Notes under the pieces: generated by a model
What the model saw: only the letters and a program-made list of their open reading frames with translations
Databases searched by the model: none
What the model was told of the DNA's origin: nothing
Assembly: GCF_033958435.1 (NCBI RefSeq)
Contig: NC_134167.1
Span: forward strand, 8,142,001-8,206,000
Length of the DNA: 64,000 nucleotides
DNA from: Carettochelys insculpta
Taxonomy: Eukaryota; Chordata; Testudines; Carettochelyidae
Direction: 5' to 3'
Translations under genes and position numbers: made by a program
Shown here: positions 1 through 9,632 of the stretch, piece after piece
How the letters are laid out: every line of letters starts with the position of its first letter
Numbering within the stretch: the stretch's first letter is position 1

Positions 1-245
1 CCTCCCCCCACACTCTCTGATTTGCTCACCTTGATAATTTGTTTTCTGATTTGTCAACCTCGATTACTATTTTTGGTTCTCTATGCCTTAAATATTGTGT
101 CTGTTCTGGTAGGGCTATGGTCTGAAGAAGTGGGTCTGTCCCATGAAAGCTCATCACCTAATAAGTTATTTTGTTAGTCTTTAAAGTGCTACTTGTCTGC
201 TTTTTTGTTTTGATAGTATATAGACTAGCACGGCTTTCTCTCTGT
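1..245 (+). repeat. Interspersed repeat ending in GACTAGCACGGCTT-type tail
   Basis: The tail (TAGTCTTTAAAGTGCTACTTG ... GACTAGCACGGC ... CTCTCTGTTAC) recurs almost identically at 2427-2562 and in part at 22678-22727. A related form is in the hairpin repeat at 40928-41152. I recognise it as a common repeat in turtle-like genomes but cannot assign a class. Confidence 0.75.
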
Positions 246-385
246 TACTAATTCATGAAGTGTTTGGGTCTGGATTGTTCTTTAATTTCTTCAACAATTT
301 AGTTTTCCCCTTTTTTTTTTTCAGCTGGAACTGATGGTCAAGTACAACAAGTACAACACTCAGACTCCAAATGCATGGTTCACTA

Positions 386-690
386 AGGCCGTGTCTACAC
401 TTGCACAATTCTTCGAAATGGCCATGCAAATGGCCATTTCAAAGACTACTAATGAGGCACTGAAATGCATATTCAATGCCTCATTAGCATGCTGCCGGCC
501 GCAGCTCTTTGAAACTGCCGCTTTTCGCTGCCGCACATCTTGTCCAGACAGGGGTCCTTTTCAAAAGGACCCTGGGAAATTTGAAATACCCTTATTCCTA
601 TCAGCAGCCTCATTAGTAATCCTATTAGCGCCTCATTAGTAATCTTCAAAATGGCCATTTCAAAGATTTGTGCAAGTGTAGACGTAGCCT
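386..690. mobile_element. Non-autonomous DNA transposon (305 bp, long terminal inverted repeats)
   Basis: The ends are AGGCCGTGTCTACACTTGCA and the reverse complement of AGGCTACGTCTACACTTGCA. The inverted match continues inward for about 70 bases through TTGAAATGGCCAT and TACTAATGAGGC segments. No transposase is present. The direct repeat CCTCATTAGTAATC occurs twice near the right end. The TGTCTACAC end type also appears at 16821 and near 46575. The superfamily is unassigned because I see no clear target duplication. Confidence 0.8.
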
Positions 691-1199
691 AAGTGATGGT
701 TAACAATTGAGACATTCTAGAAAGGAGGTATCACCATAGAAAAAAATTGCCTTGATGAGCCAATTAGAAGTGTCATTTTGGCGTTGCTTTCTTCTGTCAT
801 TAAATACAAATAAGCTGACCACTGGCCACAATAACAAAGACATAGGTGTTTCCAAGAATAGTGACTGATTTAGCTGATAGTAAGCTTTTACTATAAAGAG
901 CCAGCAAGACAATTTCTAAGAATCCCTCTAAGCTGTGTGCACACACAGCTGCCTAATAGGCTCAGCTCAGGGCTGCTGCAGAAGAGCACAAATCACTTCT
1001 GTCAACAACTATTCGCAGCTGGGATCAGAGGAATGGCGCACTCTTCCAGCCGCAACAGGGAGTTGCCTTGGCTGAGGGATAGGTGCGCTCCTTTCCCCCC
1101 AGCAGCAGGAATGGATTAAGAAAGAGACTTTAGGGTCTGCAGACTGTAAAGCCCTTACGATCTGGGTCAAACCTCCCTGGATGAGAGGCAGGGGTGGGG

Positions 1200-1780
1200 A
1201 GGGGAACCAGAAGTGGCTCCATGTACTGCCATTCGTTTGTCCACTGGCTGGAGCCCCCACAAGCACCAAGAAGATCTGTTCCTGTGCTGCTCTCACCTAG
1301 AGGCTCCATCCCCACAGCTCCCACTGGCCAGGAATCACATCCAACGGGAGCTGTGGGGGGCAAGTCTTGCAGGTGAGCACAGGGCAGCACAGGCTTGTTC
1401 CCCCAACATCACCAGCTGCCCCGGGTAAGTGCCCTGTGCCCCAGCCCCCAGCCCTAGGTCTGAGCCCCCTCCTGTACCAAGTCTCGCACTCAGTCCCAGA
1501 CCTCACATCCCAGCCCTGACCCTCCTCCTGCACCCTCAGACCCTCCCAGAGCCTGAACCCCAACCCAGAGCCTCAGTCCTGAGCTCACTCCACCACCCTA
1601 GCTCCCTGCCCAGATCCCACATTCCCACTCCAGCCTCCTGCCCTGAGCATACCCCTGCACTCTAAATAGCTTGGTTCCACCCTGCCACCCCTTCCTGCAT
1701 CCCAAATGTCTGTCATGCTCCCACTCCCAGCCTTGAGCCCCCACCTTCACTCTGAAATCTTTCAGTTCCACCCCTCCCAC
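1200..1780. repeat. C-rich low-complexity segment, probable decayed transposon interior
   Basis: This strongly CCC/CCAGCCC-biased stretch contains a CTCCCACTGGCCAGGAATCA-type part followed by many CCCTGAGCCCC-like repeats. The composition keeps frames open on both strands, so these are not genes. The pattern resembles the interior of hAT-like elements common in reptiles, but no ends are found. Confidence 0.5.
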
Positions 1781-2202
1781 AGATTGTCCACATGCAGAAG
1801 AATTTTGTTATGTGCACTAATAGGGAGGTGATGTGTCATAACAAAAGTCATTCCACACATCAACATAAAAAATTAGTAGGAACACTGAGTCCAAGACGTG
1901 TTAATTTATATAAGCACTAACCGGAGTTTCCTCCAACAGCGTATCTTCTTTTGGTCTTTCTGATAGCACACTAAGCCGCTCATTTGGTCTCTAAGAAAAG
2001 GGTAATGAGAGAACAAGAAAATAAAAATAAACAGGATAAGGGGATGGTAAAACACAAGATCACACCAAAGAGAATAGGGACAGGAGAAAATAATTAACAG
2101 AGAGAAAAAGACAAGCATAAAATAAGGAAACAAGCTCCGTAGGACATTTCTGTTCACAATGCTAATCAGTTTTGAAATACTCATTTCTCCCACATTGATT
2201 AA

Positions 2203-2300
2203 TATACTTTCATTATCGTAGCACCCAATCAGATAAGGGTCTCATTCTAGTAGGTGCTGTACAATATAGAATAAAGAGGCCATTGTCCAACAGAACCTAT
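2203..2300 (+). repeat. SINE-like tail repeat (GTAGCACC ... GTGCTGTACAA)
   Basis: The segment contains GTAGCACCCAATCAG, GGTGCTGTACAATATAGAA and CCTATAATCTAAATG. The same order of motifs occurs at 36740-36860 and 50765-50890 and inverted at 61213-61310. It is an old amniote or turtle-type short repeat whose family name I cannot give. Confidence 0.65.
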
Positions 2301-2426
2301 AATCTAAATGAATACAATTGACAGGAAATAGGGGAGGGAGGGAGGAAAGGAAACAAACATACAGTTACATGCTGTAGGTTGATTATATGAATAGACAGCA
2401 GTACTGGAACAAAAAGCAGTCAAGAC

Positions 2427-2562
2427 CCACTTCTTCAGACCATAGTGGGTCTGTCCCACGAAAGCTCACCTAATAAACTATTTTGCTAGTCTTTAAAGTG
2501 CTACTTGACTGCTTTTTGTTTTGACAGTGTATAGACTAGCACGGCTTACTCTCTGTTACTAT
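2427..2562 (+). repeat. Second copy of the GACTAGCACGGCTT-tail repeat
   Basis: It is nearly identical to 119-245: CTTCTTCAGACCATAGTGGG, GTCTTTAAAGTGCTACTTGA and TAGACTAGCACGGCTTACTC. High similarity suggests recent spread relative to the MIR-type repeats. Confidence 0.75.
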
Positions 2563-3207
2563 TCAACATGCAACAGCAGTATTGGAGTTTTTTATTGGTT
2601 ACATTGTGTCACATGCCTGATTATAGCTATAAAACCAAGAAACCAGTTACATGAGTGAGCCCTTCAGGCAGGTTTAAAGGAAGGATCTGAAATAGAACAG
2701 GGTAGTGCTTTTCAAGGTAAATAGGACAGGGGCAAGCATTCCATGCTTCAGGGATAGCAATGGAGAAAGGCATTATGCGCTTGTGGGAGGATGTAAAGTT
2801 CAGCAGGAACTAGCATGGCTGGAAGAGTAGCTATAATCAGACAGATGACACTATATAAACAGGTAAGTAAATAGGAGCTAGGCTGTGAAAAGATAAAATG
2901 ACCAGGAGCTTGTATTTAATACGATGGAAAAAGGGTGGTCAACGGAGACATTCAAAGGGGAAGGCAGTGGATGTACATGGGACAGGTGCTGGGGACAAAG
3001 CATTTGATCAGAAACTCTACTATACCATTCAGCAAGGTTATAATTAGTCCACTTAAAGTGAAGCTCTTTTCCCATGAAATTACATGATAACTGTAAATGC
3101 ATGCTTCATGCTGAAACATCTAAACAATGTTAACTTTAAACACACTCTGGTACATGCCAATTAGAGCAACCAACATATGATGCTTTAGATATACAGAAAT
3201 GTCCGTA

Positions 3208-3840
3208 CAGGCACTCCCCGAGCTACCAACGTCTGGCTTATGAATCTGCACGTAAAACAAAAGCTCACCTGCAGCCCCAGGAAGCGGGCAAGAGGCACAG
3301 GTGATGGAAAGCAATGCAAGAAGAGGTGGGCAGCTGCACAAGCAACAGCTGAAGACAAGTGGTGCTTTGAAGGGATAACCGCTGCTTCTCTCCAGCTGCC
3401 CGCTGCACAGCCACCCCCTGCTCCTCTGAAGTCCTTTGGTCCACACTCACCCCCTCCTGGTGAGCAAAGATTGGATGCAGTTGGTGTGGTTTGAGGGGGT
3501 GTGGTCAGGGATTGGGTCTGGCCACAGGAAGTGGGGCAGAGGGTTTGCTGACAAGGGGATGCCCAAAAGTCTCTGTCTCAATTTCCACCTACCTCCTCAT
3601 CCTCCTCTAATTAAACCCGCCTGTCCTCGAGCAAAAAACCAAAACTATTTAACACTACTTTTTCATTGCAAATATATAGTATTTCAGTTACATTATGGAT
3701 TAAATAGGCTTTTGTGGGCTATCCTGGTAAGATAACTACCATTTAATAACATTGTTTCCAAGAAGAAATGTGTTCAGGTTCCAGACAACCAACCTACAAA
3801 ACTTTTGGAACACAACCTGTCAGTAAGTTGAGACTTCCTG
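3208..3840. mobile_element. Probable pogo/Tigger-like non-autonomous element (decayed)
   Basis: The left end TA|CAGGCACTCCCCGAGC and right end GAGACTTCCTG|CA are imperfect inverted copies. The left end resembles Tigger-type termini. The interior has no transposase frame. The ends are diverged, so the boundaries are tentative. Confidence 0.45.
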
Positions 3841-4183
3841 CACTTAGTTTCAAAGTGGCACACAGGATTTAATCTCTACAGTTAGCCTAACTTCAACCAA
3901 CTGTTTACAAACCTACTTGATAATGGTAGATATACCAACATCCTCTGACTGTGTTTATATTACAAGGAGCTGGCAGACTTTATTTCTGCCAAAACAGCTG
4001 AGTTAATCACACAAAAAGAAGTCTGAACAAAAAACTGAATACTTCTCAGTTTCCTAGAAGCAAACCTGTTTGATTTTACACTCAGTATTTTTGTTTTTAA
4101 ACAAAAGATCAAACTATAAAGTTCAATGTTTTAATTCTGACAAAATGAATGTGGAATTTAAACTTTTTAATAAAATGTAAATA

Positions 4184-4496
4184 CAATAAACTCTTTCATA
4201 TCTGGCAGCCCCGGGACTGGGAAACAGCCAGATAGTCATATTCTGGATAATAGGTATACTTAGCAAAGTATAACACTCCAGAAAAACAGATTAGATATGA
4301 AGGAAGACAAAAATGTATGCAGAGTACTTTATTTACCAACGACAGTAGTAATGTACACTGCAAACTTATACTGTATTTGTATTTACTTTCACTATACTGT
4401 ACATACAGAAAATGTAACTAAAATTTACACATGGTTAAAATGCCAGTTATTTGAGAGTTAAAGATGATAGAATGCTGAATATGAAAGGGTTTACTG
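4184..4496. mobile_element. pogo/Tigger-like MITE (313 bp)
   Basis: The left terminus is CAATAAACTCTTTCATATC and the right terminus is the reverse complement of CAGTAAACCCTTTCATATTC. They are flanked by TA on both sides (4182-4183 and 4497-4498). This fits the TA target duplication of Tc1/mariner/pogo elements. There is no coding capacity. Confidence 0.8.
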
Positions 4497-5214
4497 TATT
4501 CCCCCGAAAAGTTTTGTTGGCACTGGATTTCTACATGGGAAGCAAGAAATAAATGACTATGAATTATTTTTGTTTCACTGCACGTATTAAATAAAAAGCA
4601 AAATGTAAGTTTTAAAAGTTAATTTAGTTTTCATCATTTGGAGGTGTTATTTGTAATATGGGTATTAAGTTTTTTAAAACTTCAGCTTGACAGCATCCAT
4701 TTAAAGAGAAGCGTAAAATAAAAAAGGAGCAAACATAAAATAAGTCTAGTTCCTAACAAAGTTCTATACTGCACCACCAGTATTGTCTCTTCCAGGGCAA
4801 TAATGTTTTGAGAGCAGGTGCAACCCCTAATACCTAATATAGGGACACAGTCCCTTTAAAACCATATTGTAAACATTTGGGGAATGTTAGCTGCCAAAGC
4901 ACATGACTGAAAGAGGATCAAGTGACTGGGAACTATGACTGGGATACCTATCATGGTTGCTAGACAGCAAGCCTGGATCAACAAATCTCCCAACAGAGAG
5001 AGAACTAGAGCAGAAGCAAGATTCAAGAGAGAGGTCGTGTTTTGGAAGCACAATAAAGCTATGATACAACACTGATTAAGGCCTAATGTGGGTGATTGTC
5101 ACGACTAGGGAAAGTGCCAGTGAGCCCAGACACAAGGGTGAATACCTGGCTGATTTATATTAACGAAGCAAACTCAAAGGTTTGATTCCATTTGAAACAC
5201 AATCATGCAGCATT

Positions 5215-5285
5215 TGATCTAAGAAGGGAAACTGAGGCACAGCACAATGCAGAGGCAGAGCGATTGTGTGAAAACACCTAGACTT
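5215..5285 (-). repeat. MIR SINE fragment
   Basis: GGGAAACTGAGGCACAG followed by a degenerate remainder matches the MIR core read on the reverse strand. It is old and truncated. Confidence 0.6.
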
Positions 5286-6917
5286 GAAGTCTCCACAAAG
5301 GCACCAAATAGCAAATAAACCGCCATCATGACATGACACTACCTTTCCTTTTCACCCATGCAGGCACACCCACAAGGGAAGGTGCGAGGCACAATGGCAA
5401 GGGATGCTATGTAGGGAGAACTTGCATTTATGCTGCCCATGTCATATACCTGGGTAATTGTTTGTCAGACAGACATTTTCCACCTGTACCAAAACTGACT
5501 TAAAAATAACAGATCTCCAAAAGCAAGAGAAACACACACTAAAAGTAAGTATTTGGTTAGACAATTTGTCCCTAATTTGTACTAGCACTGGTCATTTACT
5601 ACAGTCATATTGAGCTTCGTTAAGGACACCACTTTGATCAAATCTCGCAGAAGTTCAAGATCTTAATTGATAAGTCACGTCCAGATGATGTGATAAACAA
5701 CAAAGTCAAGAAACAATAAATATAAGCTTTGAAATATAATTTATATGGTAGCTACACAATTTCAAAACAACAACATTTTATTGGACAACACGCTGTCTTT
5801 AAATTTAGTGAAAATGGACCTGCTGCAGTTCTCATTTATTCAGAAGTGCAAACAAAGGTAACACTCAGAAAGCTGCAGAGTGATGGTTAACCCTATGAAC
5901 GACTGCACAGGAGATCTGTATTTGAGCAAAGCCCACGTTTCAGTGTTTGGAGCCACCTTTTCTGCAGCAGAAAGGAAAGTCATTGCCAAATGCACTACGG
6001 TAACAACCAAGTGTTGAACAATGCTCTTTAGATTAGATACAGGAGTTAGTCAAGGACTGGAGTTTTATTAAGGGGACTGCATTGAAAAAGAATGCTTTCT
6101 ACTTGTGGAAAGGCACAATTCTGCCAGACTCCTGCTTGGGGCCTTACTGCCTCTGACTCCACTTCTTCCGAAGTTTCCATCCTAGGCAACCTGCAGCTAT
6201 AAACACTATTATAAAACCAGCCTGTTTACGATGAAGCAAAGAGAGGTGGGGACATGTTGAAGACAGAATACTATGCTGTATGGTCAGTGCTTTGGTCTGG
6301 TATGGTAGTTTCCAAGTCCTCAACAGCTGCCAGTAACTTCATAGGAAGGTGCAAAAACCCTGCAGTTTGACAATTCCCATATTCCTCACATCTTACTCTT
6401 GTCTTCTAACAGTCCCTCTTAAACTAAGAGACAAGAAAAGCAGCAAGTGGCTGGCAGAAGCAATTAGCTGGAAAGGATCATGCTGTCATGCATGCTGTGT
6501 GCTCCAAGTGTGCACAAGTAGGCTCATTTATTGACTGTGGGGCAGACAAAGGCTGCAGGTACTGAAAACAAGCACACTTGTCCTCAGAATACCAAGGGTT
6601 AGCTTACAATAGTATTTTTGTACAGTGTGTATGTATATATTGAAAAATTAAATCTGGGCATCTCTTGCACTTAGCAAAAATGAATGTGGACAGTAATACA
6701 GAATTCTCAATCAGTGTAGGCTGAATGAGTCAACTGACATTTCTAATTTGCATGCCACAATAGTACATGAATTTTTGCAGGCATATGCACAAGATACTGC
6801 CACCTCTTCACTTGTCTAATAACATACAATCCACCATACTTATTAAAATTTATTTCAATGGCAATTATTAGCTAACATGTTTTAAGAACATTTAGATGTT
6901 GTATAGAAAGCAGTATA

Positions 6918-7432
6918 CAGCAAACCCTCGAGATACGTGCACTCAAGTTGAGTGTGTCCTGGGTTAATGCACGTGCCCCCCCGACAGGAGCAAGAAACTG
7001 CTCCTGTCGGGGCAGCAGCCTGACTCTTGCCACCCCTGACCGGAGTGATTTCCCAGTCCCACAAGTGGCTCCCCTCTGCTTGCAGCCCTGGTTAGTTCTG
7101 GCTTCAAGGAGTGGAGGGGAACCAGGAGCCAGCTGCCTGGTTCCCAGCTCCCTGCTGCTTGCAGCACCCAGGAAACTGACCAGCTAGTCAGTTTCCTGGT
7201 TCCTGCAAGCAACAAGGAGATGGGAACCAGGCTGCCCCCTGGTTTTTGGCTCCCTTCCACTCTGGGAGCCAGGAAACAGACCCAGGGCTGGTCAGTTTCC
7301 CAGCTCTTGCAAGTCCAGGAGAGCCTGGAACCAGGCAGCAGACTGGTGCTCATCTCCACTTGACTAGCACGAAAATTTGAGTTATGCAGGGGTTGCAGAA
7401 ACATAATCCCCACATAACCTGAGGATTTACTG
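6918..7432. mobile_element. TA-flanked pogo-like element with GC-rich palindromic core (515 bp)
   Basis: The left end is TA|CAGCAAACCCTCGAGATACG and the right end is CATAACCTGAGGATTTACTG|TA, imperfect inverted copies. The TA duplications are at 6916-6917 and 7433-7434. The interior is GC-rich and made of repeated GGAACCAGG and GGAAACTGACC blocks in both orientations. It includes a perfect 13-base inverted repeat (7168-7180 and 7187-7199). Confidence 0.75.
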
Positions 7433-7876
7433 TACTTAGGTAATTATGACGTTTTCAGTTGCCTCTTAGAGATAAGTAACATTTTCACTAAGTTTCTATG
7501 AGTATGAATGATTAATATTTCATATATCACAGAACCCCAGTAAATCACATTTTGAGAAATGAGAATTCAAGAGTATTTTGATAGTACAGTTTTCTGGGCA
7601 GGGAGCGTATCCTCCTGTCTGGAAAGCACCCAGTGGTGGGCACTACTGCAATCTAATACTCAATTTTTGCCACTATTCCTCCGATAGAGAAGCTTTTCAA
7701 CTGAGCGGTGGTGGACAACTGCTAAACATTTCTGATCTGATCACTGTACAGTGTTCAATAGCAAACTGCAGCCTCACAACCCCTTTTTGGGTATATACAA
7801 TTAACAAGAAATATAAATCTGCAAAAGAGGAATTCCCTATAGAGAATCACAAAGATGAAATTGTTATTCCACTTAC

Positions 7877-8560
7877 ATTTTGTTCCTCTGGTTCTAATTT
7901 TGGAATTTTGTGTGACTTGCGCTCTTCTGATCGGGAAGAATCATGCTTGCTACTTTTTTTCCTTTTCTCCTTTCTCCCTTCATGTTTCATCTTAGCATAC
8001 TCACTTGCCTGTACTTCATTCAAAAGGTCCCCACACAGAGAAGACTCAAACAATTCCCTGCCATTCTGGATAGTTTTGGTTATTTTTAATTTAATTTCTG
8101 GTGAGCCAGTCTTCTTTGGAATCACCGTTTGTGGTACTGAAGGAGGTGGTGGCGGTGGTGGTTGTGGAGGAGAAGGTTTTTCTAGAACTTCATGTGACCT
8201 CACATTAGAGTTTTCCAATTGATAATACTCTGTGGGACTAAAGTTTCTAACTGCTCCAAAGCCATTGGCTGAACCATTGGGATACTGGCTGTATGTCTGG
8301 TATTTGGCTTGAGGTTCATACATATTGATTGTTGGTGGATAGCCATTAGTGATGGGTGGAAGATCCTCCGTTGTTGGAGTAGTATACTGAAAGCCTTGCT
8401 GCAGGGCAGTTTCATATGGTGTCTGACTACCATCTTCAGCGATGTCACTGCTGGCATCAAAAGCATCCTCCTGGCGGATGTTAGCTGAGTCAATGAGCTG
8501 AGGTGGTTGCTGAATTGTGTTTCCCATGATCCCTTGCATGAAAGAGAAAGAGAAATCCAT
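7877..8560 (-). CDS. NSD3: NSD3 first coding exon (N-terminal 228 codons)
   Basis: This is the N-terminal coding exon of NSD3 (WHSC1L1), a nuclear methyltransferase of the NSD family that acts on histone H3 lysine 36. I recognise it by close resemblance to the vertebrate NSD3 N-terminus, which begins MDFSFSFMQGIMGNTIQQPP. The ATG (8560-8558) has A at -3 and G at +4. The exon ends after a complete Asn codon, followed by a consensus GTAAGT donor (7876-7871). Visible features are a proline run at residues 131-140, the segment EIKLKI at 155-160 (in the mammalian protein this region binds the BRD4 ET domain), and a Lys/Arg/Ser-rich basic stretch at about 192-220 that looks like a nuclear localisation signal. 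The PWWP, PHD and SET domains are encoded by later exons to the left of the window. There is no frameshift or internal stop. Identification is very secure; BRD4 binding is inferred from the family. Confidence 0.97.
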
Positions 8561-8604
8561 TGTTCTGCTCCAGCATCCTTAGCTTTCCCTTTCTCTCATA
8601 GGGC
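7877..8604 (-). other. NSD3: NSD3 exon 2 (5' UTR end plus first coding sequence)
   Basis: This is the whole exon carrying the NSD3 start. On the minus strand a pyrimidine-rich stretch ends in TTTTAG, so the exon begins at 8604. That leaves 44 bases of 5' UTR before the ATG at 8560. The donor lies directly after 7877. The acceptor is inferred from consensus and position; no transcript was available. Confidence 0.85.
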
Positions 8605-9522
8605 CTAAAAGGAAAGGGAGAAAACATATAAGTAATCAGTGCAAATCATAGGGAACAAACAAGCAATTGGAACAGTTAAGATATAGAGCTGATAAGAATA
8701 TGAACAACTTCTGTACCTCCAGTTTCATTCATCACTTTCTTATGCAATTAAGATTACCCTGCACACAGAGTACTCCCAATACACCCAAGCTTTCACCACA
8801 TGTACAAATATCCTGACAGTTCTGTTCTGAATGAGAAAACCAAAAATAAAGTGTGCCAATTATCTGTAGTTTTTGGAAGTTGTTAATAATGTAACTGGGA
8901 TTTGTATGGGGTTGTCCCATGTATTTACATCCAAACCGTAATCAAGTTCAAAACTCACATACACAGATGAGGGTGATCAATAATGTATAAATACCCTGAT
9001 AGGGTTCCAAAAATCAGAAGTGACTTTGCAAACAAGCCTCAGACACCTATTTTCACTAACACAATAGCTAAACAATTTAATCCCATTATTAGTAATGTCC
9101 ACCAAGCACTTTGAAAATGGAAATTCTCTCTCACCACGCATTTGTAGTAGAACTAAAATAAGATCAGCCCTTTGTATTTCAGCTTGAAGACACTATCCAC
9201 ACATTTCTGTGCACAGGCTTTTTGACTTAACTGCTTCCCTTCAGTGAGCAGAGGGGAATAACTAATTTTTTTCAAGAGTTGCATTTATTTCTCAGTAATG
9301 GTTATGTCTCAAGATATTTGAAACAGAGGAAATTGTCAGCTGCAGGAGTTTTAAACACAAGTCAAACTATTTCAGTGTTAGAATAATGGTTCTAAACATC
9401 ATGTCAGAAAAGAACTAACAAATAAGTAGCTGGCTGAAACTGTGATGCTCATTCAACCTGGCAGAAGTGCATATCTAGATCTCAAAGTATGATACAACCA
9501 TTACAAATTAAATAGGCTAGAA

Positions 9523-9632
9523 CGATGGTATCCAACGGGATAGCCACTAGCCATATGTGGCCTTCTGGCTGGTTGGTTTGAACAATAAATGTATTTTCGG
9601 AATGTGGCTAGTTTGCTGGTTGGACACCATGG
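9523..9632. mobile_element. Tiny hAT-like MITE (110 bp) with 8-bp target duplication
   Basis: The direct repeat GGCTAGAA flanks the element at 9515-9522 and 9633-9640. The termini CGATGGTATCCAAC and CCATGGTGTCCAAC (reverse complement of the right end) match at 12 of 14 positions. The inner part is also partly palindromic. The 8-bp duplication and GGTGTCCAAC-type ends fit the hAT superfamily. Confidence 0.75.

Larger units (their letters stand above)
1..7876 (-). other. NSD3: NSD3 intron 2, 5' part (continues off the left edge)
   Basis: Following the GTAAGT donor of the coding exon, no further NSD3 exon is found down to base 1; in particular no PWWP-encoding sequence is visible. The interval contains several interspersed repeats listed separately (1-245, 386-690, 2203-2300, 2427-2562, 3208-3840, 4184-4496, 5215-5285, 6918-7432). 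The stretches 691-1190, 1800-2200, 2565-3205 and 5290-6915 show nothing I can name. Confidence 0.7.

Noticed and set aside
7578..8222. 214-codon plus-strand open frame
   Set aside because: It lies antisense over the NSD3 coding exon. Its openness is a by-product of that exon's codon use, and the product has no recognisable domain.
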